Positions 1-8,005 are shown, numbered from the stretch's first letter. The stretch is DNA of 9,889 bases from Bacteroidota bacterium (GCA_030613125.1 JAUWMO010000110.1:1-9889); one strand, 5' to 3'. Numbers and translations are program-made. Notes: generated from the letters alone by a model not told the origin.

Positions 1-19
1 CTTTTTAAAAAGTTTGGAA

Positions 20-487
20 ATGAGTGCATTTATTGGAGATTTTACCTGTAAGGTTGATTCAAAAGGGAGGGTACTTCTTCCATCTGTATTTATTAAACAA
101 CTGCCGGCAAAGGGTCAGGACCGGTTTGTGATAAAAAAAGACATTTTTGAAAAGTGTCTTGTCTTGTATCCAATTGAGGAGTGGCAGTTGCAAAACAGTA
201 TGATCAGGAGCAAGATCAACCCTTACAAAAAGGAGCACAATGAATTTCTAAGGAATTTTTACAGGGGTACTGCCGAGCTGGTTTTAGATAATAATAATCG
301 TATGTTAATCCCGAAACGGTTATTAGATCTGGTAGGTATCAGAAAAGAGGTGGTTATGGCCGGACAGGATTCAAAAATTGAGATCTGGCCTAAAGAAGAT
401 TATTTAAGACAAAGTTTTGAAGAGGAGGAGTTTGCCAGGCTATCTGAGAAGATTATGGATGGACTTTTTCAGAATACCGGGGAATGA
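20..487 (+). CDS. mraZ: Transcriptional regulator MraZ
   Basis: MraZ is a DNA-binding protein of the SpoVT/AbrB swapped-hairpin fold. In other bacteria it forms a ring-shaped oligomer and binds direct repeats upstream of the dcw operon to control it. The product is 155 aa, close to the usual length of 140-155. Two AbrB-like halves are visible: the first carries DSKGR at residues 13-17 followed by VLLPSVF, and the second carries DNNNR at residues 90-94 followed by MLIPKRLL. In the second copy the usual Gly before Arg is Asn. I chose the ATG at 20 because homologues begin with M-x-x-FIG. An in-frame TTG at 14 would add only two residues and has no support. As first gene of the cluster it probably autoregulates the operon, but its operator repeats would lie left of the window. 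The stop overlaps the rsmH start by four bases (ATGA). Identification is firm; target binding is inferred from the family. Confidence 0.96.
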   Translation: MSAFIGDFTCKVDSKGRVLLPSVFIKQLPAKGQDRFVIKKDIFEKCLVLYPIEEWQLQNSMIRSKINPYKKEHNEFLRNFYRGTAELVLDNNNRMLIPKRLLDLVGIRKEVVMAGQDSKIEIWPKEDYLRQSFEEEEFARLSEKIMDGLFQNTGE

Positions 488-1413
488 AAAGTTACCATAT
501 ACCGGTATTGCTAAAAGCGAGTGTTGATGGACTGAACATTAAACCGGATGGAACATATGCTGATGTGACTTTTGGAGGAGGAGGGCATTCCAGGGAGATT
601 TTAAACAGATTAAGAGATGGTCGACTTATAGCTTTTGACCACGATCTTAATGCTGAACAGAATGCCCCGGATGATCCTCGTTTTTTGTTTTTAAGACAAA
701 ATTTCATTTATCTGAAAAATAACTTAAAATACTTAGGAATAACGGAGATAGATGGATTAATTGCTGACCTGGGTGTTTCATCTTATCAGTTCGATACAGC
801 TGAAAGAGGTTTTTCTTTTCGACTGAAAGGCCCGTTGGATATGAGAATGAACAAGGATGCAGAATTATCGGCTGCAGATCTGATTAGGAAATATCCTGAA
901 GAAAAGCTGTTAAGTATGTTCAAAGAATTTGGAGAAATAAGAAATTCAGGGAAGTTGTGTGACTCGATAATTAAATACAGGAAACGGACAGAAATAACAT
1001 TAATCGAAGTTTTTATGGATGCAATTTCACCTTGTATTCCTGTGAGAAACAAGAATAAATACCTGGCGAAAGTTTTCCAGGCATTAAGAATAGAGGTGAA
1101 CAAAGAACTGGAAGGATTGAAAAAATTATTGGTCCAGTGTGAGGAAGTGATACGGGAAGGTGGAAGAATGGTCATCCTAACTTACCACTCTTTAGAAGAC
1201 AGACTGGTAAAGAATTTTATCAGATATGGGAATTTTGAGCCAGTTGTGGAAACCGATTTTTTCGGAAATAAATTAAGCCCTTTTGAAGCAGTAAATCGCA
1301 AGGTGATTGTTCCTGATCTTGAAGAAGTAAAACATAACCCCAGGGCAAGAAGCGCTAAGCTGAGAATAGCGAAACGATGTATAAGAACAGATCATAATGG
1401 AAAACAGGATTGA
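484..1413 (+). CDS. rsmH: 16S rRNA (cytosine(1402)-N(4))-methyltransferase RsmH (MraW)
   Basis: RsmH uses S-adenosylmethionine to methylate N4 of C1402 in the 16S rRNA decoding centre and acts in the cytoplasm on the small subunit. The product is 309 aa, normal for the family. Visible motifs are HIPVLL at 5-10, the SAM-binding DVTFGGGGHS at 27-36, FDHD at 51-54, DLGVSSYQFD at 95-104 with ERGFSF after it, KVFQALRIEVN at 197-207, YHSLEDR at 234-240, and the C-terminal RARSAKLR at 287-294. The region from about 110 to 210 matches the helical insert that separates the two halves of the methyltransferase fold. The start ATG at 484 overlaps the mraZ stop, and the last 17 bases overlap ftsL, so translation is probably coupled on both sides. 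No key residue appears to be missing. Its place next to mraZ at the head of the dcw cluster is conserved across bacteria. Confidence 0.97.
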   Translation: MKSYHIPVLLKASVDGLNIKPDGTYADVTFGGGGHSREILNRLRDGRLIAFDHDLNAEQNAPDDPRFLFLRQNFIYLKNNLKYLGITEIDGLIADLGVSSYQFDTAERGFSFRLKGPLDMRMNKDAELSAADLIRKYPEEKLLSMFKEFGEIRNSGKLCDSIIKYRKRTEITLIEVFMDAISPCIPVRNKNKYLAKVFQALRIEVNKELEGLKKLLVQCEEVIREGGRMVILTYHSLEDRLVKNFIRYGNFEPVVETDFFGNKLSPFEAVNRKVIVPDLEEVKHNPRARSAKLRIAKRCIRTDHNGKQD

Positions 1414-1765
1414 ATTTATTGATCAGACGGAAGAACAAAAAGAGATCAAAAAAGGGCCATTAAAAGAGCTTCTGGATGGTAGCCTCCTGACCCGTGAAGC
1501 TGTTGTCAGGCAGTTGCCATACATTTTGTTTGTGACATTTTTAGCTGTAATATACATTGGAAACAGGTATCATGCTGAGAAGGTTGTGCGTGAAACAACC
1601 ATTCTGCAAAATGAGATCAGAGAATTAAGATCTGAATCGATTTCAGTAGAAGCTGAACTGATGGATATAAGTAAACAATCGGAAGTGGTTCTCCTTGTTC
1701 AGCAACGAGGCCTTGACCTTAAGGAATCAGTTGAACCTCCAAAAAAAATTATCATCCCTGAATAA
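1397..1765 (+). CDS. ftsL: FtsL-like cell division protein (Bacteroidota type)
   Basis: This is a 122 aa, single-pass (bitopic) membrane protein. A basic and acidic cytoplasmic N-terminus of about 39 residues is followed by one hydrophobic segment at about residues 40-56 (LPYILFVTFLAVIYIGN). A charged, heptad-like stretch at about 60-95 is probably a periplasmic coiled coil, and the tail ends PPKKIIIPE. This topology, the size and the position between rsmH and ftsI match FtsL, which in model bacteria pairs with FtsB and FtsQ to recruit and activate FtsW-FtsI at the septum. Sequence similarity to proteobacterial FtsL is too weak to see by eye, so the call rests on synteny and architecture. Bacteroidota are known to carry a divergent FtsL family here. 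The ATG at 1397 lies inside the rsmH end (17-base overlap). The gene ends with three consecutive in-frame TAA codons (1763-1771), just before ftsI. Confidence 0.85.
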   Translation: MENRIEFIDQTEEQKEIKKGPLKELLDGSLLTREAVVRQLPYILFVTFLAVIYIGNRYHAEKVVRETTILQNEIRELRSESISVEAELMDISKQSEVVLLVQQRGLDLKESVEPPKKIIIPE

Positions 1766-1773
1766 TAATAACA

Positions 1774-3894
1774 ATGTCGCTTAAGAAAGATATTATATGG
1801 CGTGTGGGATTGATTTACATCACTTTTTTCATTGCTGGGTTGGCCATATTAGGCAGGGTTTTTTATCTGCAAGTGGTTGAGGGGGAGAAATGGAGTGTGA
1901 AAGAACAAAACCTGAATCTAAAAGATTTTATCATTCAGCCAAACAGGGGAAATATTTATGACTCAGAAAACCGGGTTCTGGCAACTTCAGTACCTTTTTA
2001 TGAGATCAGAATGGATCTTCGAAGCAATGCCCTTACCAGTGATGTTTTTAACAAAGGAATTGATGAACTGTCATTACAATTATCAAGGCTGTTTGGAGAT
2101 AAAACACCAGGACAGTATAAAAATGAACTTGTAACAGCCAGGAGAAAGGGAGAGAGATATCATTTACTAAAGAGAAGAGTAACCTACACACAACTGAAAA
2201 AACTAAAATCATTCCCGATTTTCCAATTGGGCAGGTACAAAGGCGGATTTATCTATGCTCAGGATAACCGTAGAATATTACCACATAAAGGACTTACCGC
2301 CAGAACCATCGGGTACACAACAAAAAACAATTCCGGTAATATAGTAGGGATTGAAGGGGCATATGATTATTGGCTTAAAGGAGTTATTGGGGTAAGACTG
2401 ATGCAGAAATTATCGGGAAATGTTTGGATGCCTGTAAATGATAAAAATGAAGTTGAACCTCGAGACGGTCAGGATATTATCACAACATTGGATATAAATA
2501 TTCAGGATGTGGCTCATCAGGCTTTACTTAAGCAATTACTAATACATAATGCACATCATGGTACTGTAGTTCTTATGGAAGTACAGACTGGTGAAGTACG
2601 GGCAATTGTAAATCTTGAAAAAGATAAAAAAGGCAACTACCGGGAAATATATAATTATGCAATTGGTGAAAGTACTGAACCTGGTTCAACTTTTAAACTT
2701 CCATCCCTGATGGTTGCTCTTGAGGATGGTTTTATTGAATTGGGAGATTCCATTGATACAGGAAATGGAGAAGTCAGGTTCTATGATAAAACTATCAGGG
2801 ATTCTCATAAAGGCGGTTATGGTGTAATCACCGTGAAAGAGGTATTTGAGAATTCATCTAATGTTGGAGTTTCAAAACTGATAGATAAATATTACAAGGG
2901 TCGTGAAACAGATTTCATAAATAGGTTATACAGTATGAACCTGAATCAAAAGCTCGGTTTGGAAATAAGAGGAGAAGGTGTTCCTGAAATTAAGTATCCG
3001 GGAGATCCTTTATGGTCAGGGATTTCCTTGCCAATGATGTCACATGGTTATGAAATTAGAATGACACCAATGCAAATCCTGTCTTTTTACAACGCAGTGG
3101 CAAATAATGGTAAAATGATAAAACCAAAATTTGTGAAAGAGATAAGGTCACATGGTAAATTGATAAAGAAATTCCCCACAGTGGTAATCAATCCGTCTAT
3201 TGTATCATCCAGGACAATCAATGACGCCAAAATAATCCTTGAAGGTGTGATTGAAAACGGAACTGCCAGAAATCTTAAAAATGACCTTTATAAAATTGCC
3301 GGAAAAACAGGAACTGCTCAGATAGCCAATAAAAATAAGGGCTATGGAGGATATCATAATGTGCAGTATCAGGCTTCTTTTGTTGGTTATTTTCCTGCAG
3401 ATCGTCCCAGATATTCTTGTATTGTAGTTGTAAATGCTCCCTCTAATTCTGTTTATTATGGTAATCTGGTTGCTGGTCCTGTTTTTAAGGAAATTGCTGA
3501 TAAAGTATATGCTACAAATCTGGATTTGCAGAAAAATCAGTTATTGGCAAATAATGAAAAACATACTCCCCCATTTTCAAAAAATGGAAGCTGGGAAGAT
3601 TTACAAATTATCTTAAGGCAAATGGATATGGACTCAGAAGTATCGGGTACTGTTGAAGACTGGGTTATTACAGCAAGTACTGACTCAACTATTAATATCA
3701 GGAACCTGTTAATACAGGAAAAACTTGTGCCAAATGTTGTTGAAATGGGACTGAAAGATGCAGTTTTCTTACTTGAAAATGCCGGGATGAAAGTAATTGT
3801 AAGGGGCTGGGGGAAAGTCAGGTCACAATCAATTCCCCCCGGGAGTGTTATTTCTTCAGGCATGAGAATAGTTTTAGAAATGAGTTTTGGATAG
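1774..3894 (+). CDS. ftsI: Peptidoglycan D,D-transpeptidase FtsI (class B PBP, PBP3-like) with C-terminal PASTA domain
   Basis: FtsI crosslinks peptidoglycan stems at the division septum, working with FtsW. The 706 aa product has a short cytoplasmic N-terminus, one membrane anchor at about 11-30, and the class B PBP pedestal/dimerisation domain from about 55 to 215, opening with RGNIYD at 58-63. The transpeptidase domain spans about 240-575. All three active-site motifs are present: STFK at 305-308 (Ser305 is the predicted acylated nucleophile), SSN at 361-363, and KTGTA at 511-515. A linker of about 75 residues leads to a single PASTA domain at about 652-704, starting VPNVVEMGLKDA. E. coli FtsI (588 aa) lacks this domain, but FtsI proteins of Bacteroidota and PBP2x/SpoVD types in Firmicutes have PASTA repeats. 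The start at 1774 lies eight bases after the ftsL stop, with an A-rich leader and no clear Shine-Dalgarno sequence. Gene context supports FtsI rather than the elongation PBP2. Confidence 0.96.
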   Translation: MSLKKDIIWRVGLIYITFFIAGLAILGRVFYLQVVEGEKWSVKEQNLNLKDFIIQPNRGNIYDSENRVLATSVPFYEIRMDLRSNALTSDVFNKGIDELSLQLSRLFGDKTPGQYKNELVTARRKGERYHLLKRRVTYTQLKKLKSFPIFQLGRYKGGFIYAQDNRRILPHKGLTARTIGYTTKNNSGNIVGIEGAYDYWLKGVIGVRLMQKLSGNVWMPVNDKNEVEPRDGQDIITTLDINIQDVAHQALLKQLLIHNAHHGTVVLMEVQTGEVRAIVNLEKDKKGNYREIYNYAIGESTEPGSTFKLPSLMVALEDGFIELGDSIDTGNGEVRFYDKTIRDSHKGGYGVITVKEVFENSSNVGVSKLIDKYYKGRETDFINRLYSMNLNQKLGLEIRGEGVPEIKYPGDPLWSGISLPMMSHGYEIRMTPMQILSFYNAVANNGKMIKPKFVKEIRSHGKLIKKFPTVVINPSIVSSRTINDAKIILEGVIENGTARNLKNDLYKIAGKTGTAQIANKNKGYGGYHNVQYQASFVGYFPADRPRYSCIVVVNAPSNSVYYGNLVAGPVFKEIADKVYATNLDLQKNQLLANNEKHTPPFSKNGSWEDLQIILRQMDMDSEVSGTVEDWVITASTDSTINIRNLLIQEKLVPNVVEMGLKDAVFLLENAGMKVIVRGWGKVRSQSIPPGSVISSGMRIVLEMSFG

Positions 3895-3911
3895 AATTGA
3901 AACAGGGATTA

Positions 3912-5381
3912 ATGAAATTACTGAGGGATATAATTAGAGATGTTAATATTTTAAAGACTTCAGGTACTCTTGAAGTGAAGGTCGGGGGTTTGCAGATCGA
4001 TTCAAGAATAGTTCAGTCGGGGGATTTATTTGCAGCTTATAAAGGTACCCGTTTAGATGGCCATGACTTCATTCCTGAAGCGGTACAAAATAATGCCTCC
4101 GTTATTCTTTGTGAAAGGATTCCTGAAAATATAAATGGAGATCAAACATGGATTAAAGTTTCGTCAGTGCCTGAGGCTCTTGGATATATCGCATCGTCTT
4201 TTTATAATCACCCATCACGGGATATGAAACTGATCGGGATTACTGGAACAAATGGTAAAACCTCGATAGCAACATTTTTATACCACATTTTTGAAGAATC
4301 AGGTTATTCCTCAGGTTTAATTTCCACTATCAGGGCAATTATTCACAATAAAATGATTGAAACCACACATACAACTCCTGATACTATAAAAATAAATATG
4401 CTATTACGCCAAATGGCAAATGCCGGATGTTCGAATGTATTTATGGAGGTGAGTTCTCATGCTCTTGATCAGGGCCGTGTTACCGGATTGCATTTTACCG
4501 GGGGTGTATTTACTAATCTTACCCATGATCATTTAGATTATCATAACACATTCAGGAATTACCTGCTGACAAAAAAGAAATTTTTTGATAATCTGACAGA
4601 TGAAGCATTTGCCCTGATTAATGTTGATGACCGGAATGGACAGATAATGGTTCAGAACACCAAAGCCAGAATTCTGACCTATGGTTTGAAACAGCTTGCT
4701 GATTTTAGGGCCAAAATCATTGAAAGATCTCTTGAAGGGACTTTAGTGAAGATTATGGACCGGGAAGTCTGGATACCGTTTATAGGAGATTTTAATATTT
4801 ATAATCTGTTGGCATCTTATTGTGTAGCTGTAAATCTTGGTTTGGAGAAGGAGAATGTTTTAATGATCATGAGTAAGTTGAAAGCTGTTCCCGGCAGGTT
4901 TGAAATACTAAGGTCGTCAAAGGGGCATATAGCTATAGTTGATTATGCGCATACTCCTGATGCACTTTTAAATGTTCTCAAAGCTATCCGCCAGATAAAG
5001 GGGAATAGTTCAAAAATCATTACAGTAGTTGGAGCAGGTGGAGATCGTGACAAAACAAAAAGACCGTTAATGGCTAAAGTAGGGGCTGAAAATAGTAATC
5101 GTTTGATACTTACATCTGATAATCCAAGAAGTGAAGATCCCGATGAAATTATAGGGCAGATGAAAAAGGGAATTCCCCCCGATCTTATCATGAAAGTCAT
5201 TTCAATCACGGATAGAAAAGAAGCAATCAGATCAGCCTGTATTATGGCAGATGAGAACGATATAATTCTCATAGCTGGTAAAGGACACGAAATGTATCAG
5301 GAAGTAGCCGGGGAATTGCTTCATTTTAATGACAGGGAAGTGATCAGGGAGTTTTTCTTACAATTTGAAACACATTCATAG
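3912..5381 (+). CDS. murE: UDP-N-acetylmuramoyl-L-alanyl-D-glutamate--2,6-diaminopimelate ligase MurE
   Basis: MurE is a cytoplasmic ATP-dependent Mur ligase that adds the third stem-peptide residue to UDP-MurNAc-L-Ala-D-Glu. The product is 489 aa. The N-terminal UDP-binding domain shows DSR at 30-32 and GDLFAAYKG. The ATP-binding P-loop is GTNGKT at 112-117. TTHTTPDT and the HDHLDYH motif follow in the central domain. Lys221 in YLLTKKKFF aligns with the lysine that is carbamylated in the family. The C-terminal domain carries DNPR at 403-406, the signature of enzymes that select meso-diaminopimelate rather than lysine, so meso-DAP peptidoglycan is predicted. I prefer the ATG at 3912: the ORF is open back to a TTG at 3897, but homologues start M-K-x-L-x-D-I. 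That leaves 17 bases after ftsI; an AGGGA at 3904-3908 is only three bases from the ATG. MurF, the next enzyme, is not encoded between this gene and mraY. Confidence 0.97.
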   Translation: MKLLRDIIRDVNILKTSGTLEVKVGGLQIDSRIVQSGDLFAAYKGTRLDGHDFIPEAVQNNASVILCERIPENINGDQTWIKVSSVPEALGYIASSFYNHPSRDMKLIGITGTNGKTSIATFLYHIFEESGYSSGLISTIRAIIHNKMIETTHTTPDTIKINMLLRQMANAGCSNVFMEVSSHALDQGRVTGLHFTGGVFTNLTHDHLDYHNTFRNYLLTKKKFFDNLTDEAFALINVDDRNGQIMVQNTKARILTYGLKQLADFRAKIIERSLEGTLVKIMDREVWIPFIGDFNIYNLLASYCVAVNLGLEKENVLMIMSKLKAVPGRFEILRSSKGHIAIVDYAHTPDALLNVLKAIRQIKGNSSKIITVVGAGGDRDKTKRPLMAKVGAENSNRLILTSDNPRSEDPDEIIGQMKKGIPPDLIMKVISITDRKEAIRSACIMADENDIILIAGKGHEMYQEVAGELLHFNDREVIREFFLQFETHS

Positions 5382-5393
5382 CCTCAGGCAATC

Positions 5394-6623
5394 ATGTTTT
5401 ACTTTTTATTTAAATACCTTGAGACATTTGATTTTCCCGGCGCAGGAATGTTCCAGTATATTTCTTTCCGGTCAGCAATGACTGTTATCGCATCTTTATC
5501 CATTTCAATGCTGTTTGGCAAAAAGATAATTCAATTTCTTCAGAAAAAGCAGATTGGTGAAGTTGTTAGAAACCTGGGCCTGGAAGGACAATATAATAAA
5601 TCAGGAACTCCATCTATGGGTGGAATTATTATTCTTGCTTCAATTCTGATCCCGGTTTTACTGTTTGCAGATATAACGAATGTCTATATTATTCTTATGC
5701 TAATAACAACTGTCTGGTTGGGATTTATCGGTTTTCTTGACGATTATATAAAAATTTTCAAGAAACACAAAGAAGGATTGGCAGGAAGATTCAAAATCAC
5801 AGGTCAGATTATTCTTGGACTTGTTGTTGGTTTGACTTTATATTTTAGTGATAGTGTTGTAATACGTGAATACATTCCTGTTGAAACAACAGCAGTTGAA
5901 CATTTAGCAAGCCAGGATGTAAAAACAGAAATTAAAGATCAGAAATCAACAAAAACCACAATTCCCTTTCTGAAAAATCAGGAGTTTGATTATACTTCTC
6001 TGATAGCATTTTTGGGTGAGAAGAAACATAAATGGGTCTGGTTAGTATTTGTAATTGCAGTAATATTTATAATTACTGCGGTATCAAATGGTGTTAACCT
6101 GACTGATGGCCTGGATGGTCTGGCAGCTGGTACAACTGCAATAAGCGGTACTACACTTGGGATTCTTGCATATGTTTCAGGTAATGTAATTTATGCCAAT
6201 TATCTGAATATTATGTATATACCTTATACAGGGGAACTCATGATATATGCCAGCGCAATGATCGGGGCTACTATTGGATTTCTTTGGTATAATTCATACC
6301 CGGCCCAGGTTTTTATGGGCGATACCGGAAGTCTTGCTCTTGGAGGTATTCTGGCAGTTTTTGCCATAATGATCAGGAAAGAACTATTAATTCCGATTTT
6401 ATGCGGCATATTCCTGATTGAAAATCTTTCTGTTGTAATTCAGGTGAGCTATTTCAAATATACAAGGAAAAAATTTGGAAAAGGGAAACGGGTTTTCCTA
6501 ATGGCCCCATTGCATCACCATTACCAGAAGAAAGGTTATACCGAACCCAAAATTGTTACAAGGTTTTGGATTGTAGGAATTATATTGGCAGTTATTACCA
6601 TCGTAACCTTGAAGATCAGATAA
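5394..6623 (+). CDS. mraY: Phospho-N-acetylmuramoyl-pentapeptide-transferase MraY
   Basis: MraY is the integral membrane enzyme that transfers phospho-MurNAc-pentapeptide from UDP to undecaprenyl phosphate, making lipid I on the cytoplasmic face. The 409 aa product has about ten hydrophobic segments. Family motifs in order are GTPSMGG at 71-77, FLDDY with Asp116/Asp117, NLTDGLDGLAAG at 235-246, FMGDTGS at 307-313 with Asp310, and APLHHH at 371-376. These include the aspartates and the His-rich loop known to form the Mg2+/nucleotide site in Aquifex MraY. It is about 50 residues longer than E. coli MraY (360 aa). The extra length is a hydrophilic, charged stretch at about 155-213 in the loop expected to be extra-cytoplasmic, between the fourth and fifth membrane spans; this resembles other Bacteroidota MraY proteins. 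It starts 12 bases after murE, and its stop is two bases before murD. Confidence 0.97.
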   Translation: MFYFLFKYLETFDFPGAGMFQYISFRSAMTVIASLSISMLFGKKIIQFLQKKQIGEVVRNLGLEGQYNKSGTPSMGGIIILASILIPVLLFADITNVYIILMLITTVWLGFIGFLDDYIKIFKKHKEGLAGRFKITGQIILGLVVGLTLYFSDSVVIREYIPVETTAVEHLASQDVKTEIKDQKSTKTTIPFLKNQEFDYTSLIAFLGEKKHKWVWLVFVIAVIFIITAVSNGVNLTDGLDGLAAGTTAISGTTLGILAYVSGNVIYANYLNIMYIPYTGELMIYASAMIGATIGFLWYNSYPAQVFMGDTGSLALGGILAVFAIMIRKELLIPILCGIFLIENLSVVIQVSYFKYTRKKFGKGKRVFLMAPLHHHYQKKGYTEPKIVTRFWIVGIILAVITIVTLKIR

Positions 6624-6625
6624 GG

Positions 6626-7972
6626 ATGGTAAAAGAAAGAATAAATATTGTGGTTTTGGGAGCCGGAGAGAGTGGGACAGGAAGTGCGGTATTGGCAATT
6701 AGAAATGGTTATAGTGTTTTTGTTTCCGATGCCGGAACTATTAAAGAAAAATATAGAAAGATTCTTTTAGAAAATAATATTGAATGGGAAGAGGGTAAGC
6801 ATTCCGAAGAAAAAATTATAAACGCAGATGAGGTAGTAAAGAGTCCAGGTATATCTGATGAAACTGGAATAATCAAACTGGTGAAGGGAGAAGGAATTCC
6901 AGTCATCTCAGAAATTGAATTTGCAGGTAGATTTACAAATGCAAAAATGATATGCATTACAGGCAGTAATGGAAAAACCACTACCACGAACATGATCTGG
7001 TATATGATGAAAAAAGCTGGATTGAAAGTGGAAATGGCCGGGAATGTTGGAAACAGTTTTGCTTTACAGGTTGCATTGAAGGATGCCGATTATTTTGTTC
7101 TTGAATTAAGTAGCTTCCAGCTCGATGGAATGTATGATTTCAAAGCCGATGTGGCAGTGCTCTTAAATATTACACCGGATCATCTTGACCGCTATGGTTA
7201 TGATATGCAGAAGTACATTAATTCCAAGTTCAGGATAGTCAGGCATCAGACAAAAAAAGATTTTTTAATCTATTGTAACGATGACCCGGTGATAAGAAAT
7301 GAAATAAAAAAAATAAAACCTGAAGCAACCTTGCTTCCTTTTTCAATTGAGAAAAAAATCGGACAATCAGCTTTTATCAGAAATAACAATCTTAATATTC
7401 ATTACAAAAACCAAGAAATAACAATGTCAATTTATGATCTAGCCCTAAAGGGTAAACACAACCTCTATAATTCAATGGCGGCAGGTATTGCAGGCCAGGT
7501 ACTGCATATCAGAAAAGAAAAGATCCGTGAAAGCCTGAGTGACTTTCAGGGAGTGGAACATAGACTTGAACCTGTATTAAAAGTGCATGGTATCAACTTT
7601 ATCAATGACTCAAAAGCTACAAATGTAAACTCAACATGGTATGCTTTAGAGAGTATGTCAGGTAATGTGATACTTATTCTTGGAGGAACCGATAAAGGGA
7701 ACGATTATTCTCCGCTAATAGATTTGGTCAGTGAGAAAGTTAAAGCCCTGATTTGTTTGGGTAAAGATAATTCCAAATTAATCAAAACCTTTGAGAAAAC
7801 TGTCAGTTCCATTACTGAGACCCGGTCTATGGAGGATGCAGTAAGAATAGCCTATTATCTGGGAAAAAAAGGTGATACAGTATTGCTTTCACCTGCTTGT
7901 GCCAGCTTTGATCTGTTTGAGAACTATGAAGATCGAGGCCGCCAGTTTAAAGAGGCAGTAAGGAATTTATAA
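6626..7972 (+). CDS. murD: UDP-N-acetylmuramoyl-L-alanine--D-glutamate ligase MurD
   Basis: MurD is a cytoplasmic ATP-dependent Mur ligase that adds D-glutamate to UDP-MurNAc-L-Ala. The 448 aa product is normal in length. Domain 1 opens with a Rossmann-like VVLGAGESGTGSA at 9-21, which binds the UDP sugar. Domain 2 has the P-loop GSNGKT at 113-118 (Lys117), ELSSFQLDG, NITPDHLDRY at 181-190, and Lys201 in YINSKFRI, the expected carbamylated lysine. Domain 3 has FINDSKATN, LILGGTDKG and LLSPACASFDLFENYEDRG. I chose the ATG at 6626 because it places the glycine-rich motif near residue 10, as in homologues. The ORF extends to 6566 inside mraY, but those 20 extra residues are out-of-frame mraY sequence. 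The gap to mraY is two bases, suggesting coupled translation. The P-loop and the domain 3 motifs separate it from MurC, MurE and MurF. Confidence 0.97.
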   Translation: MVKERINIVVLGAGESGTGSAVLAIRNGYSVFVSDAGTIKEKYRKILLENNIEWEEGKHSEEKIINADEVVKSPGISDETGIIKLVKGEGIPVISEIEFAGRFTNAKMICITGSNGKTTTTNMIWYMMKKAGLKVEMAGNVGNSFALQVALKDADYFVLELSSFQLDGMYDFKADVAVLLNITPDHLDRYGYDMQKYINSKFRIVRHQTKKDFLIYCNDDPVIRNEIKKIKPEATLLPFSIEKKIGQSAFIRNNNLNIHYKNQEITMSIYDLALKGKHNLYNSMAAGIAGQVLHIRKEKIRESLSDFQGVEHRLEPVLKVHGINFINDSKATNVNSTWYALESMSGNVILILGGTDKGNDYSPLIDLVSEKVKALICLGKDNSKLIKTFEKTVSSITETRSMEDAVRIAYYLGKKGDTVLLSPACASFDLFENYEDRGRQFKEAVRNL

Positions 7973-8005
7973 GCTCTGAGAAGAGTAAAAAGTAAGTTAA
8001 AATAA

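Noticed and set aside
4..19. Possible Bacteroidota-type -7 box (TAnnTTTG) just before mraZ
   Set aside because: The sequence around 9-16 matches imperfectly (AAAGTTTG) and would put the transcription start at or after the mraZ start codon; the true promoter is probably outside the window.
786..1175. Antisense open frame of 129 codons within rsmH, and similar minus-strand frames at 492-707, 3537-3863, 4943-5272 and 6709-6993
   Set aside because: They lie wholly inside well-conserved genes, have no recognisable motifs, and are expected by chance opposite AT-rich coding sequence.
3897..3911. TTG start for murE
   Set aside because: It adds five residues with no homology support; the ATG at 3912 matches the usual MurE beginning.
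6566..6625. Extended murD start 60 bases inside mraY
   Set aside because: The extra 20 residues are mraY sequence read in another frame and do not resemble any MurD N-terminus; ATG 6626 fits the family.
7973..8005. Possible promoter or terminator in the largest gap, between murD and ftsW
   Set aside because: The 33 bases are purine- and A-rich, with no hairpin followed by a T-run and no recognisable -33/-7 pair.
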